Positions 56,724 through 64,000 of a DNA stretch of 64,000 bases are shown piece after piece. The position numbers were made by a program, and so were the translations under genes. The DNA comes from Erwinia phyllosphaerae (GTDB taxonomy: Bacteria > Pseudomonadota > Gammaproteobacteria > Enterobacterales > Enterobacteriaceae), in assembly GCF_019132875.1 (NCBI RefSeq), contig NZ_JAHSPF010000003.1, positions 124,001 to 188,000 on the forward strand. Direction: 5' to 3'. Positions within the stretch are counted from its first letter, which is position 1; each line of letters starts with the position of its first letter. Under the pieces are notes generated by a model. It made no database searches. It saw only the letters and a program-made list of their open reading frames with translations, and was not told the origin of the DNA.

Positions 56724-57183
56724 CATTAGTCTTCTCATTTATTTTTTGATACCTGGTGCCGTTGAAGTCAGGTGCCCGATTTTATTTTTTATCAAGAGAA
56801 ATGAATAATTATTTCGTTCGTTAATATTCGATATTGAAAATTAGCTTCCCGTTCCCTCTCAATACTGTGTTTAAAAATGCGTATAAAAATTCAGGGGTAA
56901 ATTAACGGCGATTTTACCTACGCCACTCCTGCCACAATAAATCAGTGCGCGATAAACAAAACTCATAGCTGAATAAGTATTAGTGATTTTATTTTTCCTC
57001 GAAACATACGGATGGTATTTTTCTTCGTTTTATATCCGAGCAGTAATGGGATAACGCTCACAAAAGATTACGGAATCGCTGTTGTCTATTTTATTTTTAA
57101 TATATTTCTAAAAGGCACCATCAAAAAAACTTTCTTTAAAAAAGCTTCTCTTTTTGTTTCTTATAGCCAATAGCAGGTGAAAA
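56724..57183. other. Intergenic region before the MFS gene
   Basis: 460 bases of AT-rich DNA without a convincing ORF. AGCAGGTGAAAA near 57180 supplies the ribosome site of the next gene. Confidence 0.45.
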
Positions 57184-58410
57184 ATGAAAACAGGATGGTA
57201 TAGCGAACTCACCGGAAATGAAAAAAAGACCTGGTGGGCATGTTTAGGTGGATTCGTCCTTGACTCCATGGACAGCACGATTTTTGCGCTGGTGATGCCA
57301 ATTTTATTAAGCCTGGCCATACTGACTAAATCTGAGGCCGGTATATTAGGCTCCGCATCGTTAATCGGTAGCGCGCTTGGAGGGTGGAGCTCGGGTATGC
57401 TGGCCGATCGCTGGGGCCGCATACGCGTCATGCAGCTAACGGTATTATGGGTTGCCTGCTTTACGGCACTTACTGCGCTATGCGGCGAGTTCTGGCAGTT
57501 TCTTATCGTTCGTTTTTTACAGGGCCTGGGCTACGGCGGAGAAGTGGTCGTTGGAGGAGTACTAATCAGCGAAGTTATTCGCGCCAGCTATCGTGGACGG
57601 GTTGGGGCATCGATTCAAAGTGGATACGCAATTGGCTATGCCATTTCGCTGGCTGTTTTACCTGTTTTACTGAACTTTTTCCCGCAGGAAACGGCATGGA
57701 AAGTGTTCTTTTTTATCGGCATAGTGCCTGCGGTTTTAGTGTGGTTCATTCGTCGTCTGGTCCCTGAATCACCCGTTTTTTCAAGGGCAGATAAAAAATC
57801 TGGCAAAGTCACAGAGATATTTCAGTCCGGCCATCGTCGTATTACCGTTACGGCAACAGTCCTGGCAAGTGGAATATTTGGCGGGGCTTACATAATGATC
57901 ACCTGGCTGCCAACCTATTTACGTATGGAGCTTGGCTTGCCGGTAGTATCTATGTCCGGCTATTTAGCGATAAATATCCTTGGTTCGTTAGTCGGGCCAT
58001 TTCTTTACGGCAGGCTAAGCGATAAATTTGGCCGCTGGAAAACTATCATACTGTTTCTGCTGTGCCAGATGGCGGTGGTCAGCGTTTATATGTTTGCCAG
58101 CTTCAGCTTAAATATCACGCTTGTACTGGGGTTTTTCCTGGGTGCTTTGCAGGGCGGTTTAGCTTCAGGTCTGGCACCCGCTTTTTCTGAACTTTATCCA
58201 ACGCATATTCGCGGTAGCGGGGCTGGTTTTTGCGCCAGCTTTGGACGCGGCTTTGGTTCATTAATGCCTGCTCTGGTAGGAATTGCGTCGAGTCATTTTG
58301 CTTTAGGCTATTCGATGGGCATACTGGCGATTGTGTCATATTGCACTGGAATTATTGCCGCGCTGTGTCTGCCAAACGTAACTGGCATTAATCTGACAGA
58401 AGTCGATTAG
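57184..58410 (+). CDS. MFS transporter, metabolite:proton symporter type, 408 aa
   Basis: Twelve hydrophobic segments; motif A in loop 2-3 is A-D-R-W-G-R-I-R with a repeat at loop 8-9 S-D-K-F-G-R-W-K. The first helix carries D-S-M-D-S, the acidic pair typical of the aromatic acid/sialate-like symporter group. Substrate cannot be read from sequence. It converges with the tRNA gene across a bidirectional terminator. Confidence 0.85.
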   Translation: MKTGWYSELTGNEKKTWWACLGGFVLDSMDSTIFALVMPILLSLAILTKSEAGILGSASLIGSALGGWSSGMLADRWGRIRVMQLTVLWVACFTALTALCGEFWQFLIVRFLQGLGYGGEVVVGGVLISEVIRASYRGRVGASIQSGYAIGYAISLAVLPVLLNFFPQETAWKVFFFIGIVPAVLVWFIRRLVPESPVFSRADKKSGKVTEIFQSGHRRITVTATVLASGIFGGAYIMITWLPTYLRMELGLPVVSMSGYLAINILGSLVGPFLYGRLSDKFGRWKTIILFLLCQMAVVSVYMFASFSLNITLVLGFFLGALQGGLASGLAPAFSELYPTHIRGSGAGFCASFGRGFGSLMPALVGIASSHFALGYSMGILAIVSYCTGIIAALCLPNVTGINLTEVD

Positions 58411-58449
58411 CCATTATTGATGCGGAAGGGTGACTGAATATTTTCCAGC

Positions 58450-58480
58450 AAAAAGCCCGCTCATAAGAGCGGGCTTTTTT
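58450..58480. terminator. Bidirectional terminator between MFS gene and tRNA-Asn
   Basis: A5 / GCCCGCTC-ATAA-GAGCGGGC / T6: eight-pair stem serving both converging units. Confidence 0.9.
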
Positions 58481-58485
58481 AAATT

Positions 58486-58561
58486 TGGCTCCTCTGACTG
58501 GACTCGAACCAGTGACATACGGATTAACAGTCCGCCGTTCTACCGACTGAACTACAGAGGA
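58486..58561 (-). tRNA. tRNA-Asn (anticodon GUU)
   Basis: 76 bases, reverse strand: 5' TCCTCTGTAGTTCAGTCGG start, anticodon loop with GTT in GGACTGTTAATCC, TTCGA in the T loop and encoded CCA. Reads as the E. coli tRNA-Asn sequence. Asn tRNA genes are frequent island integration sites, but I see no duplicated 3' end here. Confidence 0.97.
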
Positions 58562-58660
58562 ATCGGTTGATGGAGCGCATAGTAGCGAGGGTGGTTCGCC
58601 GTGTCAACAGGAAAAAAGTTTAACGCTTTCAACTGGCTATCTTTAAAACAACCGGCACGG

Positions 58661-59428
58661 TTAATGTACGATTTCGTCATTACTCACGCGCTTTAGCGGC
58701 TCCTGACGGTAAAAGCGGCAGAAATGCTGATAAAGCGCTGGAAAACGTTCTTCCAGCAGCTCGGGCGCGCTGAAAAAATATTCTGACAGTACCGCAAAAC
58801 ACTCTGCCGGATCGCTGGCCGCATAAGCATCAATCGTGGCGGCGCTTTCGCCAACCAGATCAATTTCATCCTGAATAGAAGCCATAGCCGCGTGTAAATT
58901 CTGCTCCCAGGCGGCCACGTTACGTAACGGCATAGCGGGAACACCGTTAGCATAACCGCTGCCACGGCTATCCAGCTTGTGTGCAACCTCATGGATAACC
59001 AGGTTATAGCCGGAGAGATCGAAAGAATCCTGCACGTCCATCCAGTTGAGCACGATTGGTCCCTGCTGCCAGCTCTGGCCGGAATGCACCATGCTTTCAC
59101 GATGTACCAGACCAAATTCATCCTGCCACTCGTCGTCCACAACGAAAGGTGCCGGATAAATCAACACCTCGTGAAAGCCATCCAGCCATTCGTAGCCAAG
59201 GTTGAGAACCGGCAGGCAAAACAGCAGCGCCAGACGTGCTGACTTCACGTCATCCAGCACAAACTCCTGTAACGCTACCAGCCGTTTTTGCTGCAGGAAA
59301 CGCGCCGCCAGCAGGATCAGCTGCTGCTGCTCGGCCTCATTCAATGCCCCGAGCAGGGGAATGGCCATGGCTTCTCGCCAGGGCATTTCATCAAACGTTG
59401 CCTCTGTGGCCCTCAACCATTTGATCAT
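58661..59428 (-). CDS. mtfA: MtfA, Mlc-interacting zinc peptidase, 255 aa
   Basis: Peptidase M90 family: zinc motif H146-E147-V-A-H150, with [12 protein letters not shown] upstream and [14 protein letters not shown] downstream. In E. coli MtfA binds and inactivates the glucose repressor Mlc, and it also lies next to an asn tRNA, so this is conserved synteny. Confidence 0.95.
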   Translation of the reverse strand: MIKWLRATEATFDEMPWREAMAIPLLGALNEAEQQQLILLAARFLQQKRLVALQEFVLDDVKSARLALLFCLPVLNLGYEWLDGFHEVLIYPAPFVVDDEWQDEFGLVHRESMVHSGQSWQQGPIVLNWMDVQDSFDLSGYNLVIHEVAHKLDSRGSGYANGVPAMPLRNVAAWEQNLHAAMASIQDEIDLVGESAATIDAYAASDPAECFAVLSEYFFSAPELLEERFPALYQHFCRFYRQEPLKRVSNDEIVH

Positions 59429-59450
59429 CGCGCCACCTTTAAGGGCAGGA

Positions 59451-60110
59451 TTACACCCGTTTGAACTCGATCACCCAAACCCAGGGATTAACTTCCCAAC
59501 TGGTGCCACCATACTGTAATGCCCACTGTTTGCGCCAGGCATCTTTTGGTGAAACGACTTCGCTGTGCATGGTGAAAAAGTTATTTAAAAAGTGGGAGTC
59601 GGTCTGCACGCCTTCGGCCAGCACGTCGTCATCGCTGATATCCTGGATTTTTTCGACGCGAATGCCGGTAATCATCAGATCGATACGGCTGGCCCAGCGC
59701 GGCATATGAATGCCTGCCTGCCAGCCGAAATGCTCATCTTCCTCGCCCGCGCTGGAAAACTCGCTGGTATCCGCGCGGTAGCGGCACCAGGCCGATGATT
59801 TAAACTGGGCCGGATTGCGTTCATATTCGGCCATCGCATCGGCAGGCACTACCGGGCCGCGCCAGGTTTCCCTGACCCACAGCCGGTCGCCAGGCTGACC
59901 GTAAGGGCAGTGGTAGCTTAAGTTCTCCATGCCCATTACGCGGTCGCCCTGTAGGTGATTGTTCAGTACGTCAATACCGTAGCAACCTTCGTGGTTATCC
60001 TGACCTGGGCCAAAGAGTTGTGACTTCATAATACGTCGGGTCTGGGTCTGCTGACCGGAGAGGAGCGCGCGCACCCGTTGATCGCTAAACAAAATCGGGC
60101 GTTCTTTCAT
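59451..60110 (-). CDS. ASCH-like phage-type protein, 219 aa
   Basis: ATG 60110 has AGGGG seven bases upstream (preferred to 60143). [39 protein letters not shown], and the closing [14 protein letters not shown] are features of ASCH-domain proteins common in phage genomes (an RNA/nucleic-acid-binding PUA-like fold). It sits in the backbone here, perhaps a domesticated phage gene. Confidence 0.65.
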   Translation of the reverse strand: MKERPILFSDQRVRALLSGQQTQTRRIMKSQLFGPGQDNHEGCYGIDVLNNHLQGDRVMGMENLSYHCPYGQPGDRLWVRETWRGPVVPADAMAEYERNPAQFKSSAWCRYRADTSEFSSAGEEDEHFGWQAGIHMPRWASRIDLMITGIRVEKIQDISDDDVLAEGVQTDSHFLNNFFTMHSEVVSPKDAWRKQWALQYGGTSWEVNPWVWVIEFKRV

Positions 60111-60143
60111 AATTTGACCCCTGTTACTTATTAGTGAAAACAC

Positions 60144-60669
60144 CGTTCACAGCCATCAGACGAAAGGGCAGCCCGGGCTGCTCTGTGTTAAAAAAGTGCA
60201 GTAAGAGTAAAGCAAACATTAGCTGTGCTTGTTTATTTTTGGACCAGTTGTTTACGCCCGTTTTCTTTGTTACGCAGGCGGTAAATTACTGATCTGACCG
60301 GCCTCTGGATATCGGCAAAATGCTGACATCGTCAATTTGAGATATGTCGTCTTTACAATCCCTTACAGTCATTATAGCGCAACATAATCTGGCGCTTTTG
60401 GTGATTTGCAAGATAAAAACAACGTGCCGCTCGGCTTTGATTCTAACTTACTGTGCGGCAAAATGCCGATAACTAATTGCAAATACTACATTATAAATAT
60501 TTAACCATTTGCCTAAAAACAAGCCAGCTCGCGCTGGATGATGAAGTGAAACCTGTTGTGAAAGCGTTAAAATTAACGTTATAACCATGAGGTGGACGAT
60601 CTCTTGCCTCGCAGTGAAGAGACTTAACTTACTGACGTTTCGACAAGTCCAAACTATAAGGAGAAGTCT
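60144..60669. other. Non-coding stretch upstream of the yedJ-like gene
   Basis: 526 bases without an ORF of note. Near its right end TTGTGA (60556-60561), 18-base spacer and TATAAC (60580-60585) form a plausible promoter whose spacer contains the perfect palindrome CGTTAA-AA-TTAACG (60565-60578), a possible operator. Confidence 0.45.
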
Positions 60670-61374
60670 ATGTCACTCGCTCACTGGCAAACACGTTTTG
60701 AGAACTGGCTGCATGCCAGCTGGCCGCAGGATGATAAAGCGCATGACGTGGCGCATCTGCGACGCGTCTGGCTAACGGCACAGCGTATTATGAAAGGGAT
60801 GACGGTCGATGAGCTGGTTGTGCTAACCGGCTGCTATTTTCACGATATCGTCAATCTGCCCAAAAACCACCCCGAGCGCCATCTGGCTTCGGCGCAGGCG
60901 GCGGTAGAGACGCGGCGTATTCTGCGCGAAGAATTCTCCGACTTTCCTGAAGATAAATATGAGGCGGTGGCGCATGTGGTTCACGCGCATAGCTTTAGCG
61001 CGGGCGTCACAGCCCAAACGCTGGAGGCAAAAATCGTGCAGGATGCCGATCGTCTCGAATCGCTGGGCGCTATCGGGCTGGCGCGCGTGTTCTATGTATC
61101 CGGCGCGCTGGGCCGCTCGCTGTTTGATAGCGCCGATCCGTTAGGCAAAGAGCGTCCTTTAAACGATACCGAGTGGGCGCTCGATCATTTCCAGAAAAAA
61201 CTGCTCAAGCTGCCGCAAACGATGCAAACCGTTGAGGGAAGACGCCTGGCGGAGCACAACGCCGACTTTCTGATAACCTACATGGCAAAACTTTGTGCGG
61301 AATTAAAAGGGGAATTTTGCGAGCTGGATCCGGATGTGCTGCGGGAGTTTATCGAGGCGCGAGAGAAATATTAA
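60670..61374 (+). CDS. yedJ: HD-domain phosphohydrolase, YedJ-like, 234 aa
   Basis: HD signature: H29 (H-D-V-A-H), H58-D59 (C-Y-F-H-D-I-V-N) and a later D in Q-D-A-D-R-L-E. Cytosolic metal-dependent phosphohydrolase, substrate unknown. As in E. coli it lies near dcm. AAGGAG precedes the ATG. Confidence 0.85.
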   Translation: MSLAHWQTRFENWLHASWPQDDKAHDVAHLRRVWLTAQRIMKGMTVDELVVLTGCYFHDIVNLPKNHPERHLASAQAAVETRRILREEFSDFPEDKYEAVAHVVHAHSFSAGVTAQTLEAKIVQDADRLESLGAIGLARVFYVSGALGRSLFDSADPLGKERPLNDTEWALDHFQKKLLKLPQTMQTVEGRRLAEHNADFLITYMAKLCAELKGEFCELDPDVLREFIEAREKY

Positions 61375-61446
61375 ATTTTTGTGACAGTATAGTTAAACTA
61401 AATTTTTCAGGCTACCGTGTGGCAGACATTTATCAGGAGAATCAGT

Positions 61447-61698
61447 ATGAACGATACCGTCAGCTTAACTTTAAAAATCGATCCCGCGCTTAAAGAGACG
61501 TTGAAAAACCTGGCGCAGGAAAACCAGACTTCCCTAAGCCAGGAAGTTAGCCAGCTTTTACAGCTCAGCCTTGCTGCGCAGCAGCAGGAACCTGCCGTCG
61601 ATAATCAGAGCGTGCCGGAAGAAGCCGACGCGCAGCTGAGCGCTAGCGAGCTTAAGCAGGTTCGTGCGCTGCTGAAAAAATCTAAGAAAAAGAAATAA
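61447..61698 (+). CDS. Small ribbon-helix-helix-like protein, 83 aa
   Basis: ATG 61447 with AGGAG seven bases upstream (not 61417). N-terminal V-S-L-T-L-K-I-D-P-A-L-K-E-T-L-K-N-L-A-Q-E-N-Q-T-S-L-S-Q-E-V is an Arc/MetJ-type strand plus two helices. Lys-rich C-terminus. Possibly an antitoxin-like or autoregulatory DNA-binding protein; no toxin gene is adjacent. Confidence 0.65.
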   Translation: MNDTVSLTLKIDPALKETLKNLAQENQTSLSQEVSQLLQLSLAAQQQEPAVDNQSVPEEADAQLSASELKQVRALLKKSKKKK

Positions 61699-61782
61699 GC
61701 ATGGCGGTTTCCCCTGATTAGCGCATCAGGGGGTTGCTACTGCGCAAGCGATTAAAGCAGCATTCTGCCCGCCGACAGGGCT

Positions 61783-62445
61783 TTATGACTTCTCTTCTTC
61801 ATCGCCGTAATAGAGCACGCCAAGCTTAATCAGCGGACGACCCTGGTTTTTGCGATGCAGATTGCTGTCACGCAGCGAATAGACGCAGCCGCAGTATTCC
61901 TGCTGATAAAACCGTTCGCGCTTGCTGATCTCGATCATGCGTGCCGAACCGCCTTTCTTACGCCAGTTGTAGTCCCAGTATACCAGGTCGGGATAAGGCG
62001 CCGCGGCGCGTTCACCGCAGTCGTTAATCTGCTGCATGTTTTTCCAGCGCGAAATACCTAAACAGCTGGTCATCGCCGGAAAACCGTGTTCATGCGCATA
62101 AAGCGCGGTACGTTCAAAACGCATATCGAAACACATAGTGCAGCGCGCGCCGCGTTCCGGCTCCCATTCCATTCCTTTGGCACGCTCAAACCAGTTATCG
62201 GTATCGTAGTCGGCATCGACAAAAGGCACGCCGTGCTTTTCAGCGAAGCGGATATTCTCTTCCTTACGCAGCAGATATTCCTTTTGCGGATGAATATTCG
62301 GGTTGTAGAAGAAGATGGTGTAGTCGATCCCGGCCGCGGCAATGGCTTCCATGACTTCGCCAGAGCAGGGCGCGCAGCAGGAGTGCAGCAGCAGTTTGTC
62401 AGCGCCATTCGGCAAGGTTAGCGGCGGACGTGTGATATCGCTCAT
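61783..62445 (-). CDS. queH: Epoxyqueuosine reductase QueH, 220 aa
   Basis: DUF208/QueH motifs: [13 protein letters not shown] near the start, [19 protein letters not shown], and Y-C-G-C-V-Y-S, which supply the Cys residues for its iron-sulfur site. Catalyses the last step of queuosine synthesis in tRNA. Start 62445 has GGAG nine bases upstream. Confidence 0.88.
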   Translation of the reverse strand: MSDITRPPLTLPNGADKLLLHSCCAPCSGEVMEAIAAAGIDYTIFFYNPNIHPQKEYLLRKEENIRFAEKHGVPFVDADYDTDNWFERAKGMEWEPERGARCTMCFDMRFERTALYAHEHGFPAMTSCLGISRWKNMQQINDCGERAAAPYPDLVYWDYNWRKKGGSARMIEISKRERFYQQEYCGCVYSLRDSNLHRKNQGRPLIKLGVLYYGDEEEKS

Positions 62446-62600
62446 TGTATCAGGCTCCATTTTTTTAAACAGGGCAAGTTTAGGCGGATGGTCGTGCAAT
62501 GTCACGGCTTCAGGTCCGCTATAAAAGTCTGCGGGTTACCTGGCTTTCACCCCTTGAAGTGATAGACTGGCAGGCGTTTATTTCCGTTAACCGAGTGATT

Positions 62601-63986
62601 ATGAGCGAGTTCGACAGCATCGCAGCAGCACCAGACCAGTACACAGAAGACCAGCAGCTAATGCAGCGCCTGCTGGCCGTGTACGACAGCAAAACGCTTG
62701 TGGCAACGCTACAACAGGTTGGTCACCATAGCTGGACGCGGGAAGCGTTAAGCCGCTGGCTGAAAGGAGCGGGCAATCCGTTAAGCGAGGCGGAGGCCAG
62801 CGCGCTGGCGGCTATGCTGCCGCAACCGCCGGCGCACCATCCGCACTATGCTTTTCGTTTTATCGATCTGTTCGCCGGCATTGGCGGTATCCGCAGCGGT
62901 TTCGAAGCTATTGGTGGCCAGTGCGTGTTTACCAGCGAATGGAATAAATACTCGGTCAGAACCTATAAGGCGAACTGGTATTGCGATCCGCAGGCGCACG
63001 TCTTTAACCAGGATATCCGCGACGTCACGCTCAGCGCCAGCCCGGTTAGCGAGCAGGAAGCCTATCGGCATATTGACCAGCAGGTGCCGGATCACGACGT
63101 ATTGTTGGCCGGTTTCCCCTGTCAGCCGTTCTCGCTGGCGGGCGTCTCGAAGAAAAATGCGTTGGGCCGCGCCCACGGCTTTGAGTGCGAAGCGCAGGGT
63201 ACGCTCTTTTTCGACGTGGCCCGCATTATTACCGCGAAAAAACCGGCTATTTTCGTGCTGGAAAACGTCAAAAACCTGAAAAGCCACGATAAGGGTAAAA
63301 CCTTCCGCATCATTATGCAGACGCTGGACGAGCTGGGCTATGACGTGGCCGATGCGGAAATCAACGGCGCGGCGGATCCCAAAATCGTCGATGGTAAACA
63401 CTTCCTGCCGCAGCACCGCGAGCGTATTGTGCTGGTGGGCTTCAGGCGCGATCTGCAACTGCCAAAATTCAGCCTCTCTGTCCTTTCCTCGCTCTATCCG
63501 CAGCAGCGCGTGATGCTGCGCGATTTGCTGGATAAGGAAGTGGCAGCAAAATATATTCTGACGCCAACGTTGTGGAAATATCTCTACAACTACGCCAAAA
63601 AGCATCAGGCGAAAGGCAACGGCTTTGGTTACGGCCTGGTCGATCCGCAGAAGGAGCACGGCGTGGTGCGCACGCTTTCTGCCCGTTACTATAAGGACGG
63701 TTCGGAAATCCTGATCGATCGCGGCTGGGACAAAATGCTTGGCGAAGAAGATTTTGACCATCCGCAAAACCAGCTGCGCCGTCCGCGTCGCCTGACGCCA
63801 CGGGAGTGCGCTCGCCTGATGGGCTTTGAAACGCCAGGCGGCAACAGCTTTCGCATTCCGGTTTCGGACAGCCAGGCCTATCGCCAGTTTGGCAACTCGG
63901 TGGTGGTACCCGCTTTTGCCGCGGTCGCCAGGTTGCTTCAGCCCTGGATTGCGCAGGCGGTAAAGCAGAAGAAAGCTTCTCGCTAA
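62601..63986 (+). CDS. dcm: DNA cytosine methyltransferase Dcm, 461 aa
   Basis: C5-methyltransferase motifs: [12 protein letters not shown] (I), catalytic G-F-P-C174-Q-P-F-S (IV), V-L-E-N-V-K-N-L (VI), Q-H-R-E-R-I (VIII), and Y-R-Q-F-G-N-S-V-V (X). Length and N-terminal region match E. coli Dcm, which methylates the inner C of CCWGG. ATG 62601 follows GAGTGATT; the frame opens earlier at 62499 but that part overlaps queH's promoter. Confidence 0.95.
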   Translation: MSEFDSIAAAPDQYTEDQQLMQRLLAVYDSKTLVATLQQVGHHSWTREALSRWLKGAGNPLSEAEASALAAMLPQPPAHHPHYAFRFIDLFAGIGGIRSGFEAIGGQCVFTSEWNKYSVRTYKANWYCDPQAHVFNQDIRDVTLSASPVSEQEAYRHIDQQVPDHDVLLAGFPCQPFSLAGVSKKNALGRAHGFECEAQGTLFFDVARIITAKKPAIFVLENVKNLKSHDKGKTFRIIMQTLDELGYDVADAEINGAADPKIVDGKHFLPQHRERIVLVGFRRDLQLPKFSLSVLSSLYPQQRVMLRDLLDKEVAAKYILTPTLWKYLYNYAKKHQAKGNGFGYGLVDPQKEHGVVRTLSARYYKDGSEILIDRGWDKMLGEEDFDHPQNQLRRPRRLTPRECARLMGFETPGGNSFRIPVSDSQAYRQFGNSVVVPAFAAVARLLQPWIAQAVKQKKASR

Positions 63987-64000
63987 AGGTCGGCCATCTG

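Noticed and set aside
58486..58561. tRNA-Asn as the attachment site of the prophage
   Set aside because: No duplicated tRNA 3' end or nearby integrase is visible, whereas icd 3' ends are repeated three times.
62781..63767. 328-codon reverse ORF opposite dcm
   Set aside because: Long antisense frame in GC-rich DNA; dcm has all methyltransferase motifs.

Overview
The window is chromosomal DNA of an enterobacterium, most likely a member of the Erwiniaceae (Pantoea/Erwinia type). This rests on the right-hand backbone genes (tRNA-Asn, mtfA, a yedJ-like HD hydrolase, queH, dcm) and on the codon and motif style; no database search was possible. About 87% of the window is a lambda-like (siphovirus-type) prophage and its debris.

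Layout. 1-2.8 kb: leftward early operon (5' part of recE, small ORFs, a 31-residue membrane peptide). 2.8-3.45 kb: immunity region, with a compact HTH repressor between two near-identical promoters, each carrying a TTAAGC-N5-GCTTAA type operator. 3.45-7.7 kb: rightward early operon with YdaS/Cro-like and YdaT/CII-like regulators, O-like and P-like replication proteins (an iteron cluster lies inside the O gene), a LuxR-type acyl-homoserine-lactone-binding domain without its DNA-binding domain, DUF1367, and antiterminator Q. 7.7-9.3 kb: a leftward pair that looks like a distant RexA/RexB exclusion system. 9.3-13.2 kb: two lysis modules (holin-like plus GH19; lambda S-like holin, GH24 lysozyme and nested Rz/Rz1). 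14.4-43.9 kb: terminase, portal, head, tail and tail-fibre genes, ending in an S74 self-cleaving fibre, a GH16 tail hydrolase and an arabinofuranosidase-like lectin-fold protein. The structural operons are interrupted by several AT-rich or reverse-strand accessory genes (morons), including a lipoprotein-anchored TonB C-terminal domain directly after the J/tail-tip genes.

43.9-55.1 kb is a graveyard of prophage ends. Three copies of the 3' end of icd (isocitrate dehydrogenase, the attachment gene of e14 and phage 21) occur with two integrase C-terminal remnants, five copies of a small gene behind a LexA-box-like promoter, three DUF1493/partner pairs, and decayed copies of the holin, GH19 and tail-fibre genes. 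The best reading is repeated insertion of related icd-targeting phages in tandem, followed by deletion and duplication.

55.1-57.2 kb is gene-poor but holds a previously easy-to-miss, overlapping pair of tiny genes that resembles a microcin-like peptide plus a two-helix immunity protein. 57.2-64 kb is ordinary chromosome: an MFS transporter, tRNA-Asn(GUU), mtfA, an ASCH-like protein, a yedJ-like gene, a ribbon-helix-helix-like protein, queH and dcm.

Strongest leads for undescribed biology: the HTH-less AHL receptor, the TonB-CTD lipoprotein, the RexAB-like pair, the microcin-like pair, and the SOS-box gene repeated at icd attachment ends.
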